Origin: Lachnospiraceae bacterium UBA3316
Lineage (GTDB): Bacteria; Bacillota; Clostridia; Lachnospirales; Lachnospiraceae
Length of the DNA stretch: 5,400 bases
Assembly: GCA_002361955.1 (NCBI GenBank)
Contig: DESK01000025.1
Span: 1 to 5,400 of the forward strand
Reading direction: 5' to 3'
In this document: positions 1-5,400 of the stretch, piece after piece
Layout of the letters: each line of letters starts with the position of its first letter
How positions within the stretch are numbered: position 1 is the first letter of the stretch
The notes under the pieces: model-generated
What the model was told of the DNA's origin: nothing
Database searches by the model: none
What the model saw: the letters and a program-made list of their open reading frames with translations, nothing else
Translations under genes and position numbers: made by a program

Positions 1-16
1 TAGGGCTTGACATTAT

Positions 17-24
17 AGGAAGGA
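17..24 (+). promoter_or_regulatory. Ribosome binding site of pheT
   Basis: AGGAAGGA lies 9 bases before the ATG at 34, a good purine-rich Shine-Dalgarno match at normal spacing, which supports that start. The 33 bases before pheT hold nothing else that can be identified. The preceding gene, expected to be pheS, must end at or before the window edge, but too little sequence is present to place its stop. Confidence 0.8.
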
Positions 25-33
25 AAGAAAACA

Positions 34-2451
34 ATGAATACATCTCTATCATGGATAAAAGCCTACGTCCCCGACCTGGACGTAACGGCGCAGGAATATA
101 CAGACGCCATGACGCTGTCTGGCACAAAGGTGGAGGGATTTTCTGAGCTGGACGCTGACCTGGAAAAGATCGTTATCGGCCAGATTTTAAAAATAGAGAG
201 GCATCCCGACGCAGATAAGCTGATCATCTGCCAGGTAAATGTGGGAGACGAGACGGTGCAGATCGTCACAGGGGCCCCGAACGTGAAAGAGGGGGACAAG
301 GTTCCCGTCGTCCTGGACGGAGGCCGGGTGGCAGGCGGCCATGACGGCAAAATGACGCCGGGCGGCATCAAGATTAAGAAGGGCAAGCTCCGGGGCATTG
401 AGTCCTGCGGCATGATGTGCTCCATCGAGGAGCTGGGTTCCACCAGGGAAATGTACCCGGAGGCTCCGGAGTACGGCATTTATATTTTCCCGGAGGACGC
501 CCAGGTAGGGGAGAGCGCCATCAAGGCTCTGGGGCTGGACGACGTAGTGTTTGAGTACGAGATCACCTCCAACCGTGTGGACTGCTACAGCGTACTTGGC
601 ATCGCCAGGGAGGCGGCAGCTACCTTCCGCAAGAAATTTGTCCCGCCGGTGGTGACGAAGACGGGAAACAGCGAGGACGTCCATGATTACGTAAAGGTGA
701 CGGTAAAGGATACCGACCTTTGTCCCCGGTATACGGCGAGAGTGGTGAAAAACATTAAGATCGCGCCCTCACCGAAGTGGATGCAGAGACGGCTGGCGGC
801 CAATGGCATCCGCCCCATCAATAACATCGTGGATATTACAAACTATGTGATGGAAGAGTATGGACAGCCCATGCACGCGTACGACTATGACAGGATCGCG
901 GGCCATGAGATCGTGGTGCGCCGCGCTGAAAAGGGAGAAACATTTGTCACCCTGGACGGACAGGAACGCACTATGGACGATTCCGTACTGATGATCTGTG
1001 ACGGTGAGAAAGCAGTGGGCATCGCCGGAATCATGGGCGGTGAAAACTCCATGATCACGGACAATGTAAAGACGATGATGTTTGAGGCGGCCTGCTTTGA
1101 CGGCACAAATATCCGCCTGTCCAGCAAAAAGGTGGGCCTGCGGACGGATGCTTCCGGAAAATTTGAGAAGGGGCTGGATCCGAACAACGCGGAGGCGGCC
1201 ATCGACCGTGCCTGCCAGCTTATCGAGGAGCTGGGAGCAGGAGAAGTAGTGGGCGGTATGGTGGATGTGTATACCACGAAAAAAGAGCCTGTACGCGTTA
1301 AATTTGAGCCGGATAAGATCAACGCCCTTCTGGGAACGGAGCTTTCCGGGGAACAGATGCTGGAATACTTCAAGCCGTTGGAGCTGGCTTACGATCCGGA
1401 GACGGAGGAGATCATCGCGCCTACCTTCCGCCACGACATTTTCCGCACAGCAGATCTGGCGGAAGAGGTAGCCAGGTTCTTTGGTTATGACAATATCCCC
1501 ACAACCCTGCCGAAGGGGGAAGCAACCACAGGAAAGCTGCCGTTTTACCTTCGCATCCAGGAGGTGGCAAGGGATATGGCGGAATACTGCGGCTTTTCCC
1601 AGGGGATGACGTATTCCTTTGAAAGCCCAAAGGTATTTGATAAGCTGCTGCTGCCCGAGGATTCTCCGCTGCGCATGGCAGTGAAGATCTCCAACCCCCT
1701 GGGTGAGGATTTCAGTATCATGCGTACGATATCCTTAAACGGGATGCTCACGTCCCTGGCCTTCAACTATAATCACAGAAATAAAAATGTGCGCCTCTAC
1801 GAGCTGGGAAATATCTACCTGCCCAAGGAGCTGCCTTTGACGGAGCTTCCCCAGGAGCGGATGCAGTTCACTCTGGGAATGTACGGAGACGGCGACTTCT
1901 TCGTGATGAAGGGTATGGTAGAGGAGTTCTTTGAGAAGGCGGGACTCCATATGGCGGCGACGTATGATCCGAAGGCAGGCAAACCCTTCCTCCATCCGGG
2001 ACGTCAGGCAAATATCATCTATAACGGCCAGGTGCTGGGATATCTGGGTGAGATCCATCCCCAGGTGGCGGACAACTATGGCATCGGTGAGAAGGCTTAT
2101 GTGGCAGTGCTTGATATGCCGAAGGTAGTAGAAAATGCTTCCTTTGACAGGAAGTTTGAGGGAATTGCCCGGTTCCCGGCTGTGACCAGGGATATCAGTA
2201 TGGTAGCGGCGAAGGAGCTGCTGGCGGGACAGATCGAGGCTATGATTCGCCAGAGGGGCGGAAAAAATCTGGAAAGCCTGAAACTCTTCGATATCTATGA
2301 GGGTGAGCAGATCAAGAAGGGATGTAAGTCCATGGCCTACTCTCTCGTCTTCAGGGCAAAGGATAAGACAATGACAGAAGATGAGATCACGGCGGCTATG
2401 AAGAAGATCTATAATGGCCTGGAATCTTTAGGAATCGAGCTGAGACAGTAA
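34..2451 (+). CDS. pheT: Phenylalanine--tRNA ligase beta subunit
   Basis: Beta chain of the cytoplasmic alpha2-beta2 phenylalanyl-tRNA synthetase, which attaches phenylalanine to tRNA-Phe using ATP; the catalytic site is in the alpha chain (PheS). At 805 residues it has the full length of the bacterial family, with all domains in order. An EMAP/OB-type tRNA-binding domain covers about 44-155 (HPDADKL at 57-63, CSIEELG at 129-135). The B3/4 editing domain covers about 225-385 (NNIVDITNYV at 263-272, GQPMHAYD at 277-284, RTDASGKFEKGLDP at 370-383), and in this family it hydrolyses mischarged Tyr-tRNA-Phe. The B5 domain is at about 415-487, with acidic residues D468, D474, E477 and E478 where the family binds magnesium. 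The catalytic-like core is at about 490-700 (TYSF 526-529, GEIHP 672-676), and the FDX-ACB anticodon-binding domain at 712-805. The NRVDC..VLGIARE motif is at 180-193. The ATG has a good ribosome site. pheS is expected immediately upstream, outside the window. No truncation or frameshift is visible. Confidence 0.98.
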   Translation: MNTSLSWIKAYVPDLDVTAQEYTDAMTLSGTKVEGFSELDADLEKIVIGQILKIERHPDADKLIICQVNVGDETVQIVTGAPNVKEGDKVPVVLDGGRVAGGHDGKMTPGGIKIKKGKLRGIESCGMMCSIEELGSTREMYPEAPEYGIYIFPEDAQVGESAIKALGLDDVVFEYEITSNRVDCYSVLGIAREAAATFRKKFVPPVVTKTGNSEDVHDYVKVTVKDTDLCPRYTARVVKNIKIAPSPKWMQRRLAANGIRPINNIVDITNYVMEEYGQPMHAYDYDRIAGHEIVVRRAEKGETFVTLDGQERTMDDSVLMICDGEKAVGIAGIMGGENSMITDNVKTMMFEAACFDGTNIRLSSKKVGLRTDASGKFEKGLDPNNAEAAIDRACQLIEELGAGEVVGGMVDVYTTKKEPVRVKFEPDKINALLGTELSGEQMLEYFKPLELAYDPETEEIIAPTFRHDIFRTADLAEEVARFFGYDNIPTTLPKGEATTGKLPFYLRIQEVARDMAEYCGFSQGMTYSFESPKVFDKLLLPEDSPLRMAVKISNPLGEDFSIMRTISLNGMLTSLAFNYNHRNKNVRLYELGNIYLPKELPLTELPQERMQFTLGMYGDGDFFVMKGMVEEFFEKAGLHMAATYDPKAGKPFLHPGRQANIIYNGQVLGYLGEIHPQVADNYGIGEKAYVAVLDMPKVVENASFDRKFEGIARFPAVTRDISMVAAKELLAGQIEAMIRQRGGKNLESLKLFDIYEGEQIKKGCKSMAYSLVFRAKDKTMTEDEITAAMKKIYNGLESLGIELRQ

Positions 2452-2453
2452 TG
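2449..2453 (+). promoter_or_regulatory. TAATG stop/start overlap (translational coupling)
   Basis: The pheT stop TAA (2449-2451) shares its last A with the ATG of the next gene (2451-2453). The upstream bases offer only weak Shine-Dalgarno matches: AGGA at 2430-2433 is too far, and GAG at 2437 and 2442 is short. Ribosomes finishing pheT therefore probably reinitiate here. The overlap is seen directly; coupling is inferred. Confidence 0.7.
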
Positions 2454-3065
2454 AAAATCTATGTGATGCGTCACGGACAGACCGATTGGAACGTGGCAAA
2501 GCGGCTGCAGGGCAGGTCTGATACGGAATTGAATGAAAACGGCAGGGAGCTGGCGAGAAAAACAGGGGAGGCTTTCCTGGAGATACCGTTTACCGTGGCC
2601 TTTTCAAGTCCTTTAAAGCGGGCGAAGGAGACGGCGGCCCTGGCTCTCGGAGGAAGGCCGATCCCGATCGTGGAGGACGACAGGCTGATAGAGATTAGCT
2701 TTGGCATGTATGAGGGCCTTTGCAGCGGCGGGGACCACTATGAGATTCCCGATCCCAATTTCTCCTGGTTTTTCACAGCGCCGGACAGATATCAGGTGCC
2801 GGAGGGGGGAGAGAGCTTTGCCTCCCTTCACCGGAGAACCGCCGATTTTCTGAGGGATATCACCTCCCGCCCGGAGCTTGAGGAGGCTGCGGTTCTGGTG
2901 GCTACACACGGAGCCGCAGGACGCGCCCTCTTAAACGCCCTCCGCAGCTTTGACTTAAAGGATTTCTGGAACGGCGGGGTTTCAAAGAACTGCAGCGTAG
3001 CCATTTTAGAGAGCCATCAGGGGAAGGTAAGGCTCCTGGAAGAAAATCTGACCTTTTATGACTGA
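2451..3065 (+). CDS. Histidine phosphatase family protein (phosphoglycerate mutase-like)
   Basis: A 204-residue member of the histidine phosphatase superfamily, branch 1 (the GpmB/CobC/PhoE-like group), expected to be a soluble cytoplasmic phosphomonoesterase working through a phosphohistidine. The core residues are visible: the N-terminal RHG at 7-9 with nucleophile H8, followed by QTDWN (10-14); R57 in the SSPLKRAKETA block (52-62); acid E81 in the LIEISFGMYEG block (79-89); and the second histidine H153 in ATHG (151-154). It is shorter than glycolytic cofactor-dependent phosphoglycerate mutase (about 230-250 residues), so a broad or specialised phosphatase is likelier than a mutase. Candidate substrates in the family include sugar phosphates, phosphoglycerates, alpha-ribazole phosphate and nucleotides; nothing in the sequence or neighbours chooses among them. 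It overlaps pheT by one base, is presumably cotranscribed with it, and is followed by the shared terminator. No signal peptide or membrane segment is seen. The family call is firm; the specific function is unknown. Confidence 0.93.
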   Translation: MKIYVMRHGQTDWNVAKRLQGRSDTELNENGRELARKTGEAFLEIPFTVAFSSPLKRAKETAALALGGRPIPIVEDDRLIEISFGMYEGLCSGGDHYEIPDPNFSWFFTAPDRYQVPEGGESFASLHRRTADFLRDITSRPELEEAAVLVATHGAAGRALLNALRSFDLKDFWNGGVSKNCSVAILESHQGKVRLLEENLTFYD

Positions 3066-3090
3066 TGGTTGTATGGGATAAGATATATGC

Positions 3091-3140
3091 GTAATAAAAT
3101 AAAAGTTCAGGGGTTTTAAAAGCTCCTGAACTTTTGTTAT
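3091..3140. terminator. Bidirectional rho-independent terminator between convergent genes
   Basis: AAAAGTTCAGGGG (3101-3113) pairs with CTCCTGAACTTTT (3123-3135): 13 pairs including one G-U, around a loop of 9 bases or fewer. Read on the + strand, the stem ends in TTTTGTTAT and can stop the pheT-phosphatase transcript. Read on the - strand, it is followed by the T-rich complement of 3091-3100 (ATTTTATTAC) and can stop queA. It lies in the 110-base gap between the two stop codons; no gene or other signal is seen in the rest of that gap. Confidence 0.9.
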
Positions 3141-3175
3141 GTGTATGGGTTATTTCACAAATGTAAGATTTTGTG

Positions 3176-4201
3176 TCAATTTATAAACATAGCATCCCCA
3201 AAGGAGAAAAAGCGGTAACGTTCCTGAACGGCCGTCTCGTAGGCCTTCAGGATATGCTCTTTTCCGGCCAGGGCAGAGACGAGCATCAGCAGTGTAGATT
3301 CCGGCAGGTGGAAATTTGTGATCAGGCAGTCGATCACCTTGAAGGTGTAGCCGGGGTAGATGAAGATGTCTGTCCAGCCGCTTCCGGCTTTGACTCTTCC
3401 ATGCTCGTCGGCAGCCGATTCAAGGGTCCGGCAACTGGTGGTTCCTACGGAGATCACGCGGCCTCCAGCGTCCTTCGTGCTGTTGATCAGCGCGGCCTGG
3501 GATTCCTCAACGATGTAAAATTCAGAGTGCATATGATGTTCCGTCACATCCTCCACCTTCACGGGGCGGAAGGTGCCGAGCCCCACATGGAGGGTCACGT
3601 GGGCGATCTTTACGCCCTTGGCCTCGATCGCGGACAGCAGTTCAGGGGTAAAGTGCAGGCCGGCCGTGGGGGCGGCGGCGGAGCCGTCATGTTTGGCATA
3701 GACCGTCTGGTAACGGTTTTTGTCCTTCAGCTGGTGGGTGATGTAGGGGGGCAGAGGCATCTGTCCCAGCTTGTCCAGGATTTCCTCAAAAATTCCCTCA
3801 TAGGAAAAACGGATCAGGCGGTTGCCCTCCTCCAGCACGTCGATCACCTCGCCTGTCAGGAGCCCGTTGCCGAAAGAAATTTTTGTGCCTGGTTTAGCCT
3901 TCTTTCCGGGCTTGACCAGTGTCTCCCACACGTCATTTTCCTTTCGTTTTAAGAGCAGGATCTCGATTTTCGCGTCAGTTCCGATCTTGCTGCCATACAG
4001 CCTGGCAGGGATCACCTTCGTGTCATTGATTACCAGACAGTCTCCCGGATGCAGGTAATCGATAATATCTTTAAAAATATGATGTTCCATGGCCCCCGTG
4101 TGCTTGTCGAGAACGAGAAGGCGGGAGCTGGAGCGGTCTTCCAGGGGATCCTGGGCGATCAGTTCCTGGGGCAGGTCAAAGTAAAAATCAGATGTTTTCA
4201 T
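3176..4201 (-). CDS. queA: S-adenosylmethionine:tRNA ribosyltransferase-isomerase
   Basis: Penultimate step of queuosine synthesis: QueA transfers and isomerises the ribosyl group of S-adenosylmethionine onto 7-aminomethyl-7-deazaguanine at wobble position 34 of tRNA-Asp, -Asn, -His and -Tyr, giving epoxyqueuosine. It is cytoplasmic. The 341 residues match the usual family length and the conserved blocks run from end to end: DPLEDRSSSRLL (18-29), NDTKVIPARL (59-68), QMPLPPYI (147-154), YQTVYAK (164-170), AAPTAGLHFT (176-185), HVTLHVGLGTFRPV (201-214), VGTTSCRTLES (252-262), TDIFIYPGY (277-285), NFHLPESTLLMLVSA (296-310) and YRFFSFGDAMFI (329-340). The ATG at 4201-4199 has a strong AAAGGAG ribosome site and its own promoter. 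In many bacteria queA sits next to tgt; here the downstream neighbour is the convergent phosphatase gene, so queA appears to be a single-gene unit, unless it is also read from the upstream membrane-protein gene. The epoxyqueuosine reductase and the other pathway genes are not in the window. Confidence 0.98.
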   Translation of the reverse strand: MKTSDFYFDLPQELIAQDPLEDRSSSRLLVLDKHTGAMEHHIFKDIIDYLHPGDCLVINDTKVIPARLYGSKIGTDAKIEILLLKRKENDVWETLVKPGKKAKPGTKISFGNGLLTGEVIDVLEEGNRLIRFSYEGIFEEILDKLGQMPLPPYITHQLKDKNRYQTVYAKHDGSAAAPTAGLHFTPELLSAIEAKGVKIAHVTLHVGLGTFRPVKVEDVTEHHMHSEFYIVEESQAALINSTKDAGGRVISVGTTSCRTLESAADEHGRVKAGSGWTDIFIYPGYTFKVIDCLITNFHLPESTLLMLVSALAGKEHILKAYETAVQERYRFFSFGDAMFIN

Positions 4202-4206
4202 AGTGT

Positions 4207-4213
4207 CTCCTTT
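4207..4213 (-). promoter_or_regulatory. Ribosome binding site of queA
   Basis: Read on the - strand, AAAGGAG is followed by five bases (ACACT) and then the ATG of queA, a near-consensus Shine-Dalgarno at proper spacing. It settles the start codon. Confidence 0.88.
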
Positions 4214-4253
4214 ATATAACGGGAAAATCCCTTTTTGTCTTGTTCAGCAACTG

Positions 4254-4282
4254 AGTATAGCATGAAAGAAGGAAAAATTCAA
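4254..4282 (-). promoter_or_regulatory. Sigma-A-type promoter of queA
   Basis: On the - strand, a -35 box TTGAAT (4282-4277) is followed by a 17-base spacer and a -10 box TATACT (4259-4254). The spacer ends in TGC, so the -10 is of the extended TGnTATAAT kind. Initiation would fall near 4247, giving a leader of about 46 bases before the queA ATG. It lies in the gap between the membrane-protein stop and queA, so queA can be transcribed independently. The match is close to consensus; activity is inferred. Confidence 0.8.
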
Positions 4283-4309
4283 TCTGTGGGAGCAGCGGAG
4301 AAATCCGTA

Positions 4310-5400
4310 TCATAGTTGGGGGCAAAGGCTTTTGACCCCAACATCATTATTATTCCGGTAAACGGAGTGAACAGCCTCCGTCTGGGGCCCGTTCTCACTC
4401 TGGTTGGGATGTCGGGAGGAAACGACCTGATCCACGGTAAAAAATCCCACCAAAAGGATGCAGAGAATCAGGGCCGTCCTGGGAGAAAGCCGCTGGATCA
4501 GGGAGTCCAGGCAGGGGGCCACAAGGTAAACGACAGCCAGGGCGCCCACACCGAAGAGCAGCAGCCCTTCGGCGCAGATCCTGCCGTTCAGGTTCAGAAA
4601 ATATCCGGTATAATCCCACCATCTCTGGCCCTGGTAGAGATTTTCCAGATAGAGCGAAATAAAATACTCCAGAATGCCGGAGAGCAGGACGGCGGCAAAA
4701 AATTCCCTCACCGGATATTTGCGAAGCCGGTTCAGCAGGGTGAGGATCAGGAGGCTTCCCGTGCCGTAGATGGGAAGCCAGGGGCCGTGCAGCACGCCAC
4801 GGTTCACGAGAATGTTGCTTGTCAGGAGGGTAAGCCCTACCTCCCAGAGCCATCCGGCGCACGCCAGCGCAAAGTAGATCAGCACCAGGGAGCGGATGGG
4901 ATAGGAGCGCAGGCAGTGCATGGGCTTGTGGCGGGGAGCGCTTTCCTTTGTAAAAAGGTTCCCAAGCCGCAGAGGGTAAAGCTCTTTATTCAGGGTATAC
5001 TGGTAGGAGGCAAGCTGCACCTGCCGTTCCATATGGCGTTCGTAAGCAGTGACCGCCGGCGTCTTTATGAGAATGATACCGAAATTGTCGGCAAAAAAGC
5101 GGGTGATCCTGTGCCGGGTGTCCACAAAAGAGGAGGTCTTTTGTAGCTCCTCCGCTTCCCTGCGGTAAAAGGCAAACAGCAGCTTGTCCTCCGCTTTTTC
5201 ATAGAGATAGTAGTCGTTTAACATTTCCGAGCCAGGAAGCTTTTTCTTTAAGGCTACCTCTCTCAAAAAAGCATAATATTCACACATGACAGCCATGCGG
5301 TAGGAGTTGGTAAAAAGCACAGCGCTGAGTCCAAGGGTGAGTACGTCCAGCAGACGCCACCATAAAAATGACAGCTCCAATACGAAGCACTGCCATTTGT
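4310..5400 (-). CDS. PF06541-type membrane protein (putative ABC transporter permease, CmpB-like), 5' end uncertain
   Basis: Multi-pass membrane protein with a C-terminal PF06541 (ABC_trans_CmpB) domain, often labelled putative ABC transporter permease; its substrate and real function are not established. Residues are numbered from the in-frame TTG at 5380. Family signatures are GWLWE (176-180), NRGVLHGPWLPIYG (193-206), EYF (238-240), RWWDY (253-257) and NLNGRIC (263-269). Hydrophobic stretches suggest membrane segments near 5-25, 165-187, 203-217, 226-245, 270-290 and 302-320. Residues 27-160 are charged and mostly hydrophilic, not recognised, and absent from the short forms of the family. 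The tail 322-356 is polar. The frame stays open upstream through the edge at 5400. The TTG lacks a ribosome site and the only nearby ATG (5396-5394) is out of frame, so the true start probably lies beyond the window. No ABC ATPase gene is visible. The gene precedes queA by 108 bases, with a queA promoter in between. Confidence 0.85.
   Translation of the reverse strand, partial: KWQCFVLELSFLWWRLLDVLTLGLSAVLFTNSYRMAVMCEYYAFLREVALKKKLPGSEMLNDYYLYEKAEDKLLFAFYRREAEELQKTSSFVDTRHRITRFFADNFGIILIKTPAVTAYERHMERQVQLASYQYTLNKELYPLRLGNLFTKESAPRHKPMHCLRSYPIRSLVLIYFALACAGWLWEVGLTLLTSNILVNRGVLHGPWLPIYGTGSLLILTLLNRLRKYPVREFFAAVLLSGILEYFISLYLENLYQGQRWWDYTGYFLNLNGRICAEGLLLFGVGALAVVYLVAPCLDSLIQRLSPRTALILCILLVGFFTVDQVVSSRHPNQSENGPQTEAVHSVYRNNNDVGVKSLCPQL
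4315..4342 (-). other. Strong hairpin over the last codons of the membrane-protein gene
   Basis: The segment forms a stem of seven outer pairs (GTTGGGG with CCCCAAC), one mismatch (4322/4335) and four inner pairs (CAAA/TTTG) around a four-base loop (4327-4330). It ends three bases before the TGA stop at 4312-4310. Neither strand has a run of T after it, so it is not a canonical intrinsic terminator; it could slow RNases or weakly reduce readthrough into queA. The pairing is seen directly; a function is not shown. Confidence 0.5.

Noticed and set aside
7..12. TTGACA, a perfect -35 hexamer just before pheT
   Set aside because: A 17-base spacer would put the -10 at 30-35 (AACAAT), overlapping the start codon, with no TATAAT-like box at usable distance and no room for a ribosome site in the transcript.
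187..1434. Several open frames on the - strand inside pheT
   Set aside because: They overlap a continuous, fully conserved pheT, have no family motif and no start signals, and are explained as codon-bias shadows.
3173..3952. Long open frame on the + strand, antisense to queA
   Set aside because: It lies wholly against a full-length, strongly conserved queA. It shows no recognisable motif or ribosome site, and its translation looks like a shadow of GC-rich codons.
4221..4231. Small hairpin GGGAAAATCCC in the queA leader, considered as part of a preQ1 riboswitch or a + strand mini-terminator
   Set aside because: The stem has only four pairs. The leader lacks the preQ1 aptamer pattern, and four pairs are too few for a credible terminator even with TTTTT following on the + strand.
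4316..5146. Long open frame on the + strand, antisense to the membrane-protein gene
   Set aside because: It begins with TTG inside a hairpin, has no ribosome site, and its translation is rich in G, Q and P with no domain. The opposite strand carries clear PF06541 signatures.
4310..5400. Possible new transport or defence system built on the membrane protein
   Set aside because: No ATPase, nuclease, toxin or other partner gene accompanies it in the window; the adjacent gene is queA with its own promoter. Nothing supports a system here.

Overview
The window looks like ordinary chromosomal housekeeping sequence from a Firmicute, most likely a moderately GC-rich member of the Lachnospiraceae (Clostridium cluster XIVa). 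This rests on the long (805-residue) PheT with clostridial-style motifs, strong AGGAGG-like ribosome sites, and a PF06541-type membrane protein of the kind common in gut Clostridia. The assignment is inference from recognised family features; no database search was done.

Layout: two genes run rightward and two leftward, with the pairs converging on a shared bidirectional terminator. On the + strand, pheT (phenylalanyl-tRNA synthetase beta chain, 34-2451) overlaps by one base (TAATG) with a histidine-phosphatase gene (2451-3065). These are very probably the distal part of a pheS-pheT operon whose promoter and pheS lie left of the window. On the - strand, a multi-pass membrane protein with a PF06541 (CmpB-like) domain enters from the right edge and ends at 4310. 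After a 108-base gap containing a clear sigma-A-type extended -10 promoter comes queA (4201-3176), the tRNA ribosyltransferase-isomerase of queuosine synthesis. A symmetrical hairpin with A/T-rich flanks at 3091-3140 ends both converging units.

Functionally, two genes concern tRNA: PheT charges tRNA-Phe, and QueA modifies wobble guanosine 34 of GUN-anticodon tRNAs. They are on opposite strands and have separate transcription signals, so a shared regulon is not implied. The phosphatase substrate and the role of the membrane protein cannot be deduced from sequence. I found no mobile element, CRISPR array, tRNA or rRNA gene, phage remnant or defence system. The least explained parts are the roughly 165-residue N-terminal extension of the PF06541 protein, a strong hairpin over the last codons of that gene, and the tight coupling of a phosphatase to pheT.
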